NCBI GenBank assembly: GCA_050292425.1
Contig: JBNKLP010000003.1
Span: forward strand, 14,513-78,512
DNA: 64,000 nt
DNA from: UBA583 sp050292425
Lineage (GTDB): Archaea > Nanobdellota > Nanobdellia > Woesearchaeales > UBA583
Direction of reading: 5' to 3'
Positions 16,885-25,891 of the stretch are shown piece after piece. The notes under the pieces are model-generated. The model had not been told where the DNA came from, searched no databases, and saw only the letters and a program-made list of their open reading frames with translations. Position 1 is the stretch's first letter, and each line of letters begins with the position of its first letter. Position numbers and translations under genes: made by a program.

Positions 16885-17358
16885 TTAAGAAGAAATTATT
16901 TGCATTGATAAAATTCTTGTTTCTGGCTTGTTCTGCTCATTTAGATACACTACAGGGTATTTTAAATCATTGCATAAAATACTTCTTGTGTTTGTAGAAC
17001 ATAAATTTGTTTTCAGTAAAAAATCATCTTTATTATTGTTCAGATACAAAGCATTGCCATTGGTTTTAAATTCTATATCGCTCAAATACATCCTCATCCA
17101 GATTCCTTCATTTCCTTTCAGACATTCATTCAAATTTTCTTGAGTGAATTCTGATTCCTTGATTGTAGCAAAATCACTTGAAAAACAATTGCTATTCAAA
17201 ATTCTTGAAACAACAAGTTGTGCTTTGATTTTCTTCTCATCAATCTGCAGATCGTTTGCTTGAAACAAAATAAGTACATACATGATAACAACCAAACTTG
17301 CAACCAAAATAACAGCAATCATTTCAACAGGATTAACTTCAGCTTTCTTATCAAACAT
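16885..17358 (-). CDS. Type IV pilin-like protein with a Cys-rich soluble domain
   Basis: The 157-residue protein has FDKKA followed by EVNPVEM and one long hydrophobic helix (about 11-33), the layout of an archaeal class III signal peptide cut after KKA. The soluble part contains five or so cysteines (NSNCFSS, NECLKG, LCSTN, LCNDLK) that could form disulphides outside the cell. It resembles minor pilin/archaellin-type subunits of DPANN genomes. No partner pilus gene is adjacent; the platform protein is at 58.4 kb in this window. Function inferred only. Confidence 0.66.
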   Translation of the reverse strand: MFDKKAEVNPVEMIAVILVASLVVIMYVLILFQANDLQIDEKKIKAQLVVSRILNSNCFSSDFATIKESEFTQENLNECLKGNEGIWMRMYLSDIEFKTNGNALYLNNNKDDFLLKTNLCSTNTRSILCNDLKYPVVYLNEQNKPETRILSMQIISS

Positions 17359-17382
17359 CTAAAAAAATCTTCAACTCTTTTC

Positions 17383-17390
17383 TTTAAATA
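17383..17390 (+). promoter_or_regulatory. TATA box before the sORF-eL41 unit
   Basis: TTTAAATA, centred 24 bp before the ATG of the 27-codon ORF at 17410. The spacing predicts transcription starting at or next to that ATG, which would make it leaderless and place eL41 second in the message. Confidence 0.5.
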
Positions 17391-17409
17391 CATTTAGTAT
17401 TATTTTCAA

Positions 17410-17493
17410 ATGAGTATAAAGCAACAGTTCAATAAGGTAGAAAGATTTAAAAACGATTTGACATTAGATTTTACTAGACAGCTAAGTAAATAA
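17410..17493 (+). CDS. Short leader-like ORF upstream of eL41
   Basis: Twenty-seven codons (MSIKQQFNKVERFKNDLTLD...) begin exactly where a transcript from the TATA box at 17383-17390 should start, and end 16 bp before the eL41 ATG. The peptide is charged, with no membrane segment. It could be a real microprotein or a translated leader that tunes eL41 synthesis. Length and position are the only support, so confidence is modest. Confidence 0.4.
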   Translation: MSIKQQFNKVERFKNDLTLDFTRQLSK

Positions 17494-17509
17494 ATTTAGG
17501 TGATATTAA

Positions 17510-17614
17510 ATGAAAAGAAGTTCAAGAAGATGGAAAAAGAAAGGCCAGATGAGATGGAAATGGCAGAAAAAGATTATGAGAGCTAGAAAAAGAAAGCTAA
17601 GAAACAACAGATAA
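17510..17614 (+). CDS. rpl41e: Large ribosomal subunit protein eL41
   Basis: The 34-residue protein is nearly all Lys, Arg and Trp. Its first half has the archaeal eL41 pattern, with MKR..., RRWKKKGQMRWKW in the same order as known Pyrococcus-type proteins, followed by KK...RARKRK. eL41 is a tiny basic helix that bridges the two ribosomal subunits. It is too short for usual length cut-offs. A GGTGAT sequence at 17499-17504 is a good ribosome binding site, unlike most genes here, consistent with its being an internal gene of the transcript. Confidence 0.9.
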   Translation: MKRSSRRWKKKGQMRWKWQKKIMRARKRKLRNNR

Positions 17615-17656
17615 TCTTAATCTGAAACAAATTAAATTCAAATTCTCTTTTATTAA

Positions 17657-18238
17657 ATGACTCAAGACGCTAATTCTAATACTGCATTAATAGAAAGCAA
17701 GCTTCAAATTTTAGAAAAAAACAAACCCTCAGGAAAACACTGGAACATATCTTGGACTTTGGGAAAGATACTTGGAAATCTAGTTTCACTAAAACAGCCA
17801 AAAAACATCCTTGAATTTGGTACTTCAAATGGATTTTCAACACTTTGGATGGCAAAAAACATGCCTAATTTTTCTGCTATTTATACAATAGAAGTAAACG
17901 ATCAAAGATTTGATGAAGCAAAAATCAATTTTGAATCCTGCAAAATCAAAAACATCACGCAGCTTCATGGAGAGGCATTTGAAGTTTTGGAAAACTATGA
18001 TTTTCAAAATAAATTTGACTTTGTATTTCTTGATGCTGCTCACAAATTCTATGAACAACTAATAAAGGAACTTCAAGATAGAAATTTGTTAACAGAAGAT
18101 TGTACAATAGTGGCTGACAACGTAATCTCTCATAATATGGCTGAGTTTATTGATTTTATGAAAAAGGACTTTAATGTTGAAATTATTGATATTGACAGTG
18201 GTTTTCTAGTTGCAAAAAGAAAAACTACTTCTCAATAA
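17657..18238 (+). CDS. SAM-dependent O-methyltransferase (class I, family 3-like)
   Basis: The 193-residue protein has motif I ILEFGTSNGFSTLWMA (about 55-70), an acidic residue at the end of strand 2 (TIEVN), and DFVFLDAAHKFYEQ, where the Asp binds metal in the catechol-O-methyltransferase-like family. VADNVISHNM follows, as in family 3 O-methyltransferases. The substrate is unknown. Its 3' end overlaps the convergent 650-residue gene by 14 bp. TATA-like sequences upstream are weak, so it may be read through from eL41. Confidence 0.9.
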   Translation: MTQDANSNTALIESKLQILEKNKPSGKHWNISWTLGKILGNLVSLKQPKNILEFGTSNGFSTLWMAKNMPNFSAIYTIEVNDQRFDEAKINFESCKIKNITQLHGEAFEVLENYDFQNKFDFVFLDAAHKFYEQLIKELQDRNLLTEDCTIVADNVISHNMAEFIDFMKKDFNVEIIDIDSGFLVAKRKTTSQ

Positions 18239-20177
18239 ACACTCCAAAAAATTTATTATTTTCAACTCTCTTCATTCCAGGGTACTTCTTGTAAACTTCA
18301 AACATCTCTTTATTCAATGGTATTTTCCGGCCTTTCACAACAATCTCCTTTGTTTCATTAATATATTTTCCATTTAAGTTTCTAATCTCGTCATAAACTT
18401 CATTATAGAGATTCTTAAAGAGTTTCTTCAAAGTCAGAATATTTGGCTTTACAATTCTCTTTGAGACCAAATTCTCGCTAATAACACTAATGTCTTCATC
18501 AAGTAGGTTTGCATCAAACTCTTTCTTTCTAACTATTGTGACTTTATACTTTCTGGATAACTTGTTTGCAAGCATTGAATCATTAACAATTACCTCCAAA
18601 TCTGGTTTGTTCTTTGATTTGAATATACTAAACTTTTTATTCTTGTAATATGAATAAAACAATTCTTCAAATTCATTTGCTGTTTCTTCATCATAAACTC
18701 TCAAAACTTTTATCAAAATTAAAATATTCTGTACGAAAAAATACAAATCTTCAAATTCAATTTCACTAAATCTCACAACTTCAAGTAGTTTTGAAGTCTT
18801 TGTGATTGTCTTCTTTAAAAGCTCTTTTTTCAAAGGAACCTTCAAAAACTCTTCATAATCGATGTAAATAGAATTTGCAACACTCAAATAATATTCTTGT
18901 AAAACATTCAGAGCTCTAATTTGTTCTGGAATTTTATTAAACTCAACACTTTTCAAAGTAGTGATCTTAATTAATTTCTTTATTAGTTTTTTGAGTTCTC
19001 TTATGTGGGCTGGATGTAGATCTTCAAAATAATCTATTTCCTCAACATTCTTTGCAAAATTCAATTTAAGAATAAGTTCTCTAAAATCTCTAAAAACTAT
19101 TCTTTTCTCATCCTTTAGATTATCAATCATTTCTTCCAAATCCTTCTTAAGATAATAGCTTTTGAAGATTGCCTTGTCTCCATCTGAAGATTGCATATAA
19201 ATGTTCTTCAAAAACTCTTCCTCAAATTTGAACTTTCTTCCACTAAGTTCCTCAAACTCTTCCTTATTTTTTATCTTAAGATAATCTTGGTATTTTAAAG
19301 ACTTCCAGACTGGAATTAGCAATCCTTTCTTTTTTGAACTAAGTTTTATCCACTCTACTTTTATTAATTCTCTTAAAATTATTTTTTTATCAATATTAGT
19401 TTTGACTTTATCTAATTTTTCATCCAGCAAATCAAAATCAACTTTCATGAAAAGTTGTGTTGAAATATCCTTGTACAATTTATTTGTTGTTTTTTTTTGA
19501 TAATCCCATAAAATCTTCTCTTGTCTTGTAAGAATTGGTTTCATTATTTTAACCTGGCCAATACTATCTGAAATATTTATTGCACTTTCTCTGATGTAAT
19601 TTTCTTCAATTAGTGAAATCAGAGGAAGTTTCATCTCTTCTGCTAGTCTGAAATGATTCTGCTTAACACTTGGGACAAAATTTTCAATTTTTTCAAAATC
19701 ACTTATGTGAATTCTATTGAAATCAAGTTTTTTCTTCTCTGAAAGATATTTCTTAAGCTCAATAATAATCTTTGGCAACTCAAATTCAAATTCATATTTT
19801 TTTTTAAACAATTTCTTAGCATCAAAACTTTCAATACTCTCTTCAATAACATTATCTAATCTTTTACAAATGTCTTTTGTACTTATGTAAAATACCATAT
19901 CTTCATTTTTTAATTTGAATCTGATGAGTTCAACATCTCTGCCAACAAGTATTGTGTGAGACAAAAGAAAATTTATTGGTATGTCTTCTACAAGCAGAAA
20001 ATCTCCATTTTCTAGTTTTACTCTAACTATTGCAAAATTAACCAATGTTTCTCGTTTCTCAACGTCTTTTTCAAGAATTGGAAAATTTTTGTAATACTTA
20101 ACAATCTGGGTTTGTTCCAATAGCTGATTTGTATTAATTAAGTTGTATAAAAACTCTAAGAAAATGTCTTCCTTCAT
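18225..20177 (-). CDS. Large soluble protein of unknown function (650 residues)
   Basis: I do not recognise this family. The protein is almost entirely helical and charged, with many Lys, Glu, Leu and Ile, no membrane segment and no nucleotide-binding motif. Its C-terminus carries a Gly/Lys/Arg segment (VVKGRKIPLNKEMFEVYKKYPGMKRVENNKFFG) that looks like a small domain. Its start overlaps the stop of the 114-residue membrane protein gene by ATGA, so the two are translationally coupled. Despite its position next to the ATPase genes, it lacks the membrane half expected of ATPase subunit I. Confidence 0.75.
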   Translation of the reverse strand: MKEDIFLEFLYNLINTNQLLEQTQIVKYYKNFPILEKDVEKRETLVNFAIVRVKLENGDFLLVEDIPINFLLSHTILVGRDVELIRFKLKNEDMVFYISTKDICKRLDNVIEESIESFDAKKLFKKKYEFEFELPKIIIELKKYLSEKKKLDFNRIHISDFEKIENFVPSVKQNHFRLAEEMKLPLISLIEENYIRESAINISDSIGQVKIMKPILTRQEKILWDYQKKTTNKLYKDISTQLFMKVDFDLLDEKLDKVKTNIDKKIILRELIKVEWIKLSSKKKGLLIPVWKSLKYQDYLKIKNKEEFEELSGRKFKFEEEFLKNIYMQSSDGDKAIFKSYYLKKDLEEMIDNLKDEKRIVFRDFRELILKLNFAKNVEEIDYFEDLHPAHIRELKKLIKKLIKITTLKSVEFNKIPEQIRALNVLQEYYLSVANSIYIDYEEFLKVPLKKELLKKTITKTSKLLEVVRFSEIEFEDLYFFVQNILILIKVLRVYDEETANEFEELFYSYYKNKKFSIFKSKNKPDLEVIVNDSMLANKLSRKYKVTIVRKKEFDANLLDEDISVISENLVSKRIVKPNILTLKKLFKNLYNEVYDEIRNLNGKYINETKEIVVKGRKIPLNKEMFEVYKKYPGMKRVENNKFFGVFIEK

Positions 20178-20518
20178 TTTCGACCTTCAATAATAACATA
20201 ATCTTCATTTTTCTGCAAACTCAAATCTGAGCTTCCAAAATATTCATTTGACATTTCATCAGGCATGTCTCCGTATTTGACATAAATTTTGTTTCCATCA
20301 ATTCTTGCTGAGTTTATCTCTTCATATCTTATTTTTGTCTCAAAATTCATTCCTGCAGTTTGGGTTGAAACATATGAAATTTCCTTTGATGCAGCAATTG
20401 CACCAAATCTGTCTGAATCATGAAAAAATATCATAGTACCTCCAATTACTAGAAGAAATAATACAGGGAAAACTGCTCCAACAAAGATTTCCTTTATTGT
20501 ATTTTCTCCAGCATCCAT
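20174..20518 (-). CDS. Single-TM membrane protein coupled to the 650-residue protein
   Basis: The 114-residue protein has a short polar N-terminus (MDAGENTIKE), one hydrophobic helix (about 11-31) and an outside domain with beta strands (FETKIRYEEINSARIDGNKIYVKYG...). The layout is like a minor pilin without the KKG site. The stop overlaps the next start by 4 nt, so the pair is an operon divergent from the ATPase K gene. Function unknown. Confidence 0.68.
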   Translation of the reverse strand: MDAGENTIKEIFVGAVFPVLFLLVIGGTMIFFHDSDRFGAIAASKEISYVSTQTAGMNFETKIRYEEINSARIDGNKIYVKYGDMPDEMSNEYFGSSDLSLQKNEDYVIIEGRK

Positions 20519-20593
20519 ACTGATTTCATCAGAACTCTTCTTTATATTTCCTTGTATTACTCAATTAGGGAAAACCTATTTCATATCACAATA

Positions 20594-20601
20594 TTTATAA
20601 A
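20594..20601 (+). promoter_or_regulatory. TATA box of the ATPase K-E-C-F unit
   Basis: TTTATAAA, about 26-33 bp before the ATG at 20627. It decides the start of subunit K: the longer reading that begins at 20552 would place the promoter inside the gene. Confidence 0.6.
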
Positions 20602-20626
20602 CCAAATTCAATTCCGAAAAAGTATA

Positions 20627-20866
20627 ATGGCAATTGAATCACTAATTTCAACAACAGGTCTATTAGGAGTAGGAGCAGGACTAGCTTTAGGTCTTGCAGC
20701 AATAGGTACAGGTCTTGGACAAAAAGAGGCTATGGCAGCAGCAATTGGTGCAATTTCAGAAGATCCAAAAATGTTTGGAAAGGCAATTATTTTTGCAGTA
20801 CTTCCAGAAACAATTCTTATCTTCGGATTCGTAACAGCTTTCCTTATCATGGGAATGGGAGCATAA
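20627..20866 (+). CDS. atpK: A-type ATP synthase subunit K (rotor c-ring subunit)
   Basis: The 79-residue protein has two hydrophobic helices, Gly/Ala-rich and separated by a short polar loop with SEDPKMFG. The ion-carrying Glu61 sits in LPETILIFG in helix 2. Gln32 in helix 1 (GLGQKEA) and the Glu-Thr pair in helix 2 resemble sodium-binding c subunits, so the ring may pump Na+; a proton ring is not excluded. The chosen start is the ATG directly after a TATA box; extra N-terminal residues would be unlike the family. First gene of the K-E-C-F block. Confidence 0.95.
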   Translation: MAIESLISTTGLLGVGAGLALGLAAIGTGLGQKEAMAAAIGAISEDPKMFGKAIIFAVLPETILIFGFVTAFLIMGMGA

Positions 20867-20886
20867 ATATAATTAACTTAAAATAA

Positions 20887-21450
20887 ATGTCTCTAGATAT
20901 TTTATCCAAGGAGATAATTGAGCAGGCTCAAAAGGAAAAGGAATCTTTTTCTTCGCAAATTGCTCTGCAAATGTCTGATTTGGAAAAGGAATTTGAAACA
21001 AGACTTGATAAATTCAAGTCTGATTTTTCTTCTAAAAATTCATCAGAACTCTCATATCAGAAAAGTAAGATTATTGGTTCTTACAAAAGGGATGCAAAAC
21101 ATCTTGTTTTGGATGTAAAGGCAAGAATTCTTAAGGAAGCGTTTGATCTTACTTTGCAGAAACTAATTTCTTTAAGGGGAGAGCAACGAAAGGATATTTT
21201 GTCAAAATTAGTAAAACTTGCTGAATCTCAGATTGAATTTGAAAAAGTTTATTGTGCAAGAAAAGACATAAAACATCTAAAAGAACTAGTCTCTTCTGAT
21301 ATTAAAATAACTTCACAAGAAGATATTGAAGGACTTATATTTGAGGCAAACTCAGGAAAGGAGATAGTGGACTTGACATTTATGCAATTTTTAAAGGAAA
21401 TCTTTGAAAACAATGAGGATACCATTCAAAAGAGGTTATTTGATTATTAA
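20887..21450 (+). CDS. atpE: A-type ATP synthase subunit E (peripheral stalk)
   Basis: The 187-residue protein starts with a long charged coiled-coil helix (about 1-90: LSKEIIEQAQKEKESFSSQIALQMSDLEKEF...) and ends with the globular part that binds subunit B. It has few strictly conserved motifs, as is usual for the family; the coiled-coil/globular layout plus its place between K and C is the main support. Residues LDVKARILKEAFDLTLQKL fit the family's linker region. It links the catalytic head to the membrane as part of the stator. Starts 20 bp after K. Confidence 0.88.
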   Translation: MSLDILSKEIIEQAQKEKESFSSQIALQMSDLEKEFETRLDKFKSDFSSKNSSELSYQKSKIIGSYKRDAKHLVLDVKARILKEAFDLTLQKLISLRGEQRKDILSKLVKLAESQIEFEKVYCARKDIKHLKELVSSDIKITSQEDIEGLIFEANSGKEIVDLTFMQFLKEIFENNEDTIQKRLFDY

Positions 21451-21453
21451 CAA

Positions 21454-22470
21454 ATGGTAAGAATTGCAAATTTAAAAAAAGGTTCATTTGAGAGTGCAAA
21501 AATCTCAGTTAAAAAAGGAAAACTTTATTCTGAAGAGACAATAAAAAGTTTCGTAAATCAGAGTTTTGATGAAATCCTAAAATATATGGAAGAACATGGA
21601 TTCAAAAAATCTATTGACTCATCATATCTTCAATTTGAAGGTTTCTATTTAATTGAAAGAGTTCTTAATATGCATACTTCAAGAATCTACAAACATGTAT
21701 TCTCTTCTGCTTCCAAGCAAAACAAGAATCTTCTGGAAGTATATTATTTAAAGTATCAGATTCATAACCTTATGGTACTTGTAAGATGTTATCTCTCAAA
21801 GGAAAAGGACATTGAACCATTCTTGATTGGAGATGAGAGGCGAAAGGAAAAATATGTCAAGGCTTTTGAAATGCCAAAACTTGAAGATGCTATAACTTAT
21901 ATTTCAAAGAAACTAAGACTTGATGAATCAGAAGTTCTAAAAGCATATGAAAATGGAGTTTATGAACTTGAGAATTATTTATACAAACAATATTATGAAA
22001 AGCTTAAATCGTATAGGTTCAAGTACAATAGTGTTGATGAAAGCAAATTCTTCAAATTTATAAGAACATATATTGACCTTATTAATGCAAGAACATTCAT
22101 GAAATTAAAATCTGAAGAATTAAAATCTCTTAATTTCAATGAAATGTATATTGAAGGAGGAGAACTTAACCTAAAATTCTTTAATGATATTTCAAATCTT
22201 GATGTTGAAAAATCCCTTGATAAGTTCAACAAGCATTTTGGTCACCTTGAATCCTGCAAGGATTTAAGTTGCATTGCATCACTTGACAAAAGAGTTAATG
22301 AACACAAAGCATCGGCAAAAGAAGTTTTCAAAATAGCATCATTTGGTTCTCCATTCTTCTCATTAAAATACTTACTTGAAGTTGAAAGACAGATGGCCAA
22401 ACTAAGAGTTCTATTAAAGGCAAAATACCTAAAAGTTGAGGATAAGGAAATTGAGGGGTTATTGATGTAG
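21454..22470 (+). CDS. atpC: A-type ATP synthase subunit C (central stalk socket)
   Basis: The 338-residue protein is helix-rich, of the size of the vma6/C family. It begins MVRIANLKKGSFESAKISVKKGKL and contains LLEVYYLKYQIHNLMVLVRCYLSKE, LINARTFMKLKS and ends with LEVERQMAKLRVLLKAKYLKVED, the patterns seen in archaeal C subunits that cap the rotor ring and bind subunits D/F. Three bases separate it from E and 3 bases from F, so the genes are tightly coupled. Confidence 0.92.
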   Translation: MVRIANLKKGSFESAKISVKKGKLYSEETIKSFVNQSFDEILKYMEEHGFKKSIDSSYLQFEGFYLIERVLNMHTSRIYKHVFSSASKQNKNLLEVYYLKYQIHNLMVLVRCYLSKEKDIEPFLIGDERRKEKYVKAFEMPKLEDAITYISKKLRLDESEVLKAYENGVYELENYLYKQYYEKLKSYRFKYNSVDESKFFKFIRTYIDLINARTFMKLKSEELKSLNFNEMYIEGGELNLKFFNDISNLDVEKSLDKFNKHFGHLESCKDLSCIASLDKRVNEHKASAKEVFKIASFGSPFFSLKYLLEVERQMAKLRVLLKAKYLKVEDKEIEGLLM

Positions 22471-22473
22471 AAA

Positions 22474-22761
22474 ATGAGTAAGGTAATAGTAGTTGGAGAA
22501 GAAGAATTCACATTAGGGTTTGAGCTTGTAGGAATTGAGGCAAAGCCTCTTGAAGAACTTGAAACACTTTTATCAAACAAGGAAGAAATAGGAATAATCA
22601 TTCTCTCGCAAAAAGATTATGATACTTTATCTTTAAAAGTGAAAAACCAGATTGAAAAATTAATCAAGCCTATTGTAGTTATTTTATCAGCAGATGATGT
22701 AAAAGGAAATTCCTTGAGGGAGCAAATCATTAAATCACTGGGTGTGGATTTGATGAAATAA
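22474..22761 (+). CDS. atpF: A-type ATP synthase subunit F (central shaft)
   Basis: The 95-residue protein begins MSKVIVVGEEEFTLGFELVGI, the N-terminal signature of archaeal F subunits, and has the Rossmann-like alternation of strands and helices (IGIIILSQKDYDTL, PIVVILS). It binds the central stalk with subunit D. The last gene of the K-E-C-F block; only 53 bp separate it from the LamG gene, which has its own TATA box. Confidence 0.92.
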   Translation: MSKVIVVGEEEFTLGFELVGIEAKPLEELETLLSNKEEIGIIILSQKDYDTLSLKVKNQIEKLIKPIVVILSADDVKGNSLREQIIKSLGVDLMK

Positions 22762-22814
22762 TTCTTTTTTAATCTAGACAAAAATTTAAAAATAATAGAT
22801 TTCATTATAATTTT

Positions 22815-23642
22815 ATGATAAGGGGATTTTTATGGATTATTATGTTTTTATTTTTATTAATATCATCAGTATATTCTGCACTCTCTGATAATCTTGTATC
22901 TTATTATCCCCTTGATTCAACAAATGGTTTAAATTCAACCGTTGGTAATGTTCAAACTTTGGAAAAAGGTGCTGCTGCCTCACAAGCATCTGAGTATATG
23001 ACTATGATAAGAAATTCGAATTCTTATGTAAGAACAACAACAAACACAACTCCTTATGTTGCACCAGGAAGAACATATAATTGGACTGTGTCTTTATGGT
23101 TTTTCTCTTCTGATTTGACTAATAATGCTTATCAGTGTATTTGGTATCAGACTAATGAACGACATATTCCTTTAGTAAATAATATGGCTGATGGGATATG
23201 TTTTAAGGCATCAGGAGGAGGTTTTTATGGTGTTTGTAATGGTCCTAGTTTAACAGGTTCTGAAAATCAATGGCATCATTTGGCAATAGTTTACAGATAC
23301 ATTGATGCATCTAATGGAAACTGGACTATTTATGTTGACAACAATAAATTTTCTTTTTTGAATTCTTCAGCTGATTCAGATAATGCAATAATTTTTGGTT
23401 CATTTCTAACAAGTAATAATCTAGAGGGAGGTTTAAGAGATATAGGTATTTGGGACAGACCTTTATCTGATGCCGAAATAGCTTTGTTATACGGATATAA
23501 TGGAAGTACTAGTTTTATTTCTTCTCCTTCTTCTCCACCAACTACAGCAAGAACAATTTTTCCAACTCAAGGATTAATTTCAATACTTCTTACAATAACT
23601 TTATTATCATCATATTTCTTAAGAAAAAATAATTTATTTTAA
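22815..23642 (+). CDS. LamG-domain surface protein with C-terminal anchor
   Basis: The 275-residue protein has a signal peptide (about 1-22). A concanavalin-like LamG/jelly-roll domain follows (about 25-225), with the family-typical start LSDNLVSYYPLDS, middle NQWHHLAIVYRY and end LRDIGIWDRPLSDAEIALLYGYN. After a Ser/Pro/Thr linker comes IFPTQGLISIL, a hydrophobic helix and a basic end (RKNN). The same tail motif occurs in the beta-helix protein at 33.6 kb. LamG domains bind sugars or proteins. It sits between the two halves of the ATPase genes, with its own TTTAAAA box near 22795. Confidence 0.88.
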   Translation: MIRGFLWIIMFLFLLISSVYSALSDNLVSYYPLDSTNGLNSTVGNVQTLEKGAAASQASEYMTMIRNSNSYVRTTTNTTPYVAPGRTYNWTVSLWFFSSDLTNNAYQCIWYQTNERHIPLVNNMADGICFKASGGGFYGVCNGPSLTGSENQWHHLAIVYRYIDASNGNWTIYVDNNKFSFLNSSADSDNAIIFGSFLTSNNLEGGLRDIGIWDRPLSDAEIALLYGYNGSTSFISSPSSPPTTARTIFPTQGLISILLTITLLSSYFLRKNNLF

Positions 23643-23661
23643 TTATTAAAAAGATATTATT

Positions 23662-24012
23662 TTAAATTCGACCCATCTCAGTTAATATTAATTTTTCAAA
23701 AGCATTCCGAAAAGCTTCTTCAACTGCATACTCAACATCAGATTTGGGTTTTACGTTTGTTACAATCTTTTTTTCTCCATATCTTCCTTGAGGATGGTTG
23801 AAATATTTAAGTATTTTTAATCCTTGTGAAAATGAAGGTTTTCTTGATTTGCCATGATATTCTTTTTCATCTTCAGATTCCCTAAATAATGTTAGTTTAT
23901 TGTGAACTAAGGGAATCAGAGTATTATGTGGAGTAACTGAAACTACTCCCATTTCAACTGAATCTAAAGAAGAGGGTATTTCTATCAAATAATCCAAATA
24001 TGGTCTTTTCAT
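23662..24012 (-). CDS. Hypothetical protein, 116 residues
   Basis: No family recognised. Soluble-looking, with Lys/Glu-rich content, a Pro-containing N-terminus (MKRPYLDYLIEIPSSLDSVE) and a C-terminal helix (EYAVEEAFRNAFEKLILTEMGRI). It opposes the ATPase genes and converges with the LamG gene. A TTTATAAA box at about 24036-24043 on the minus strand fits the ATG at 24012. Its promoter region lies next to that of subunit A, so the two units are divergent. Confidence 0.55.
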   Translation of the reverse strand: MKRPYLDYLIEIPSSLDSVEMGVVSVTPHNTLIPLVHNKLTLFRESEDEKEYHGKSRKPSFSQGLKILKYFNHPQGRYGEKKIVTNVKPKSDVEYAVEEAFRNAFEKLILTEMGRI

Positions 24013-24095
24013 ATGTTTTTAAATTTAATTATGTTTATAAATTTTTGTTAATTTTTCCCTCTTCATGTTTAAAGGGATGTATCTTGCGGCAAACC

Positions 24096-24103
24096 TTTAT
24101 AAA
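24096..24103 (+). promoter_or_regulatory. TATA box of the ATPase A-B-D unit
   Basis: TTTATAAA, 35-42 bp before the subunit A ATG at 24138. It shows that A-B-D forms a transcription unit separate from K-E-C-F and favours 24138 over an earlier in-frame start. Confidence 0.55.
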
Positions 24104-24137
24104 CTCCCCAATTTTCCTCTCAATTAGAAAACTAACC

Positions 24138-25889
<1,752 letters not shown>

Positions 25890-25891
25890 AA

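Noticed and set aside
17837..18058. Minus-strand frame inside the O-methyltransferase gene
   Set aside because: Shadow of a clear SAM methyltransferase with intact motifs.
18225..20177. ATPase subunit I
   Set aside because: The size fits, but there are no membrane helices in the second half, and it is on the opposite strand to K.
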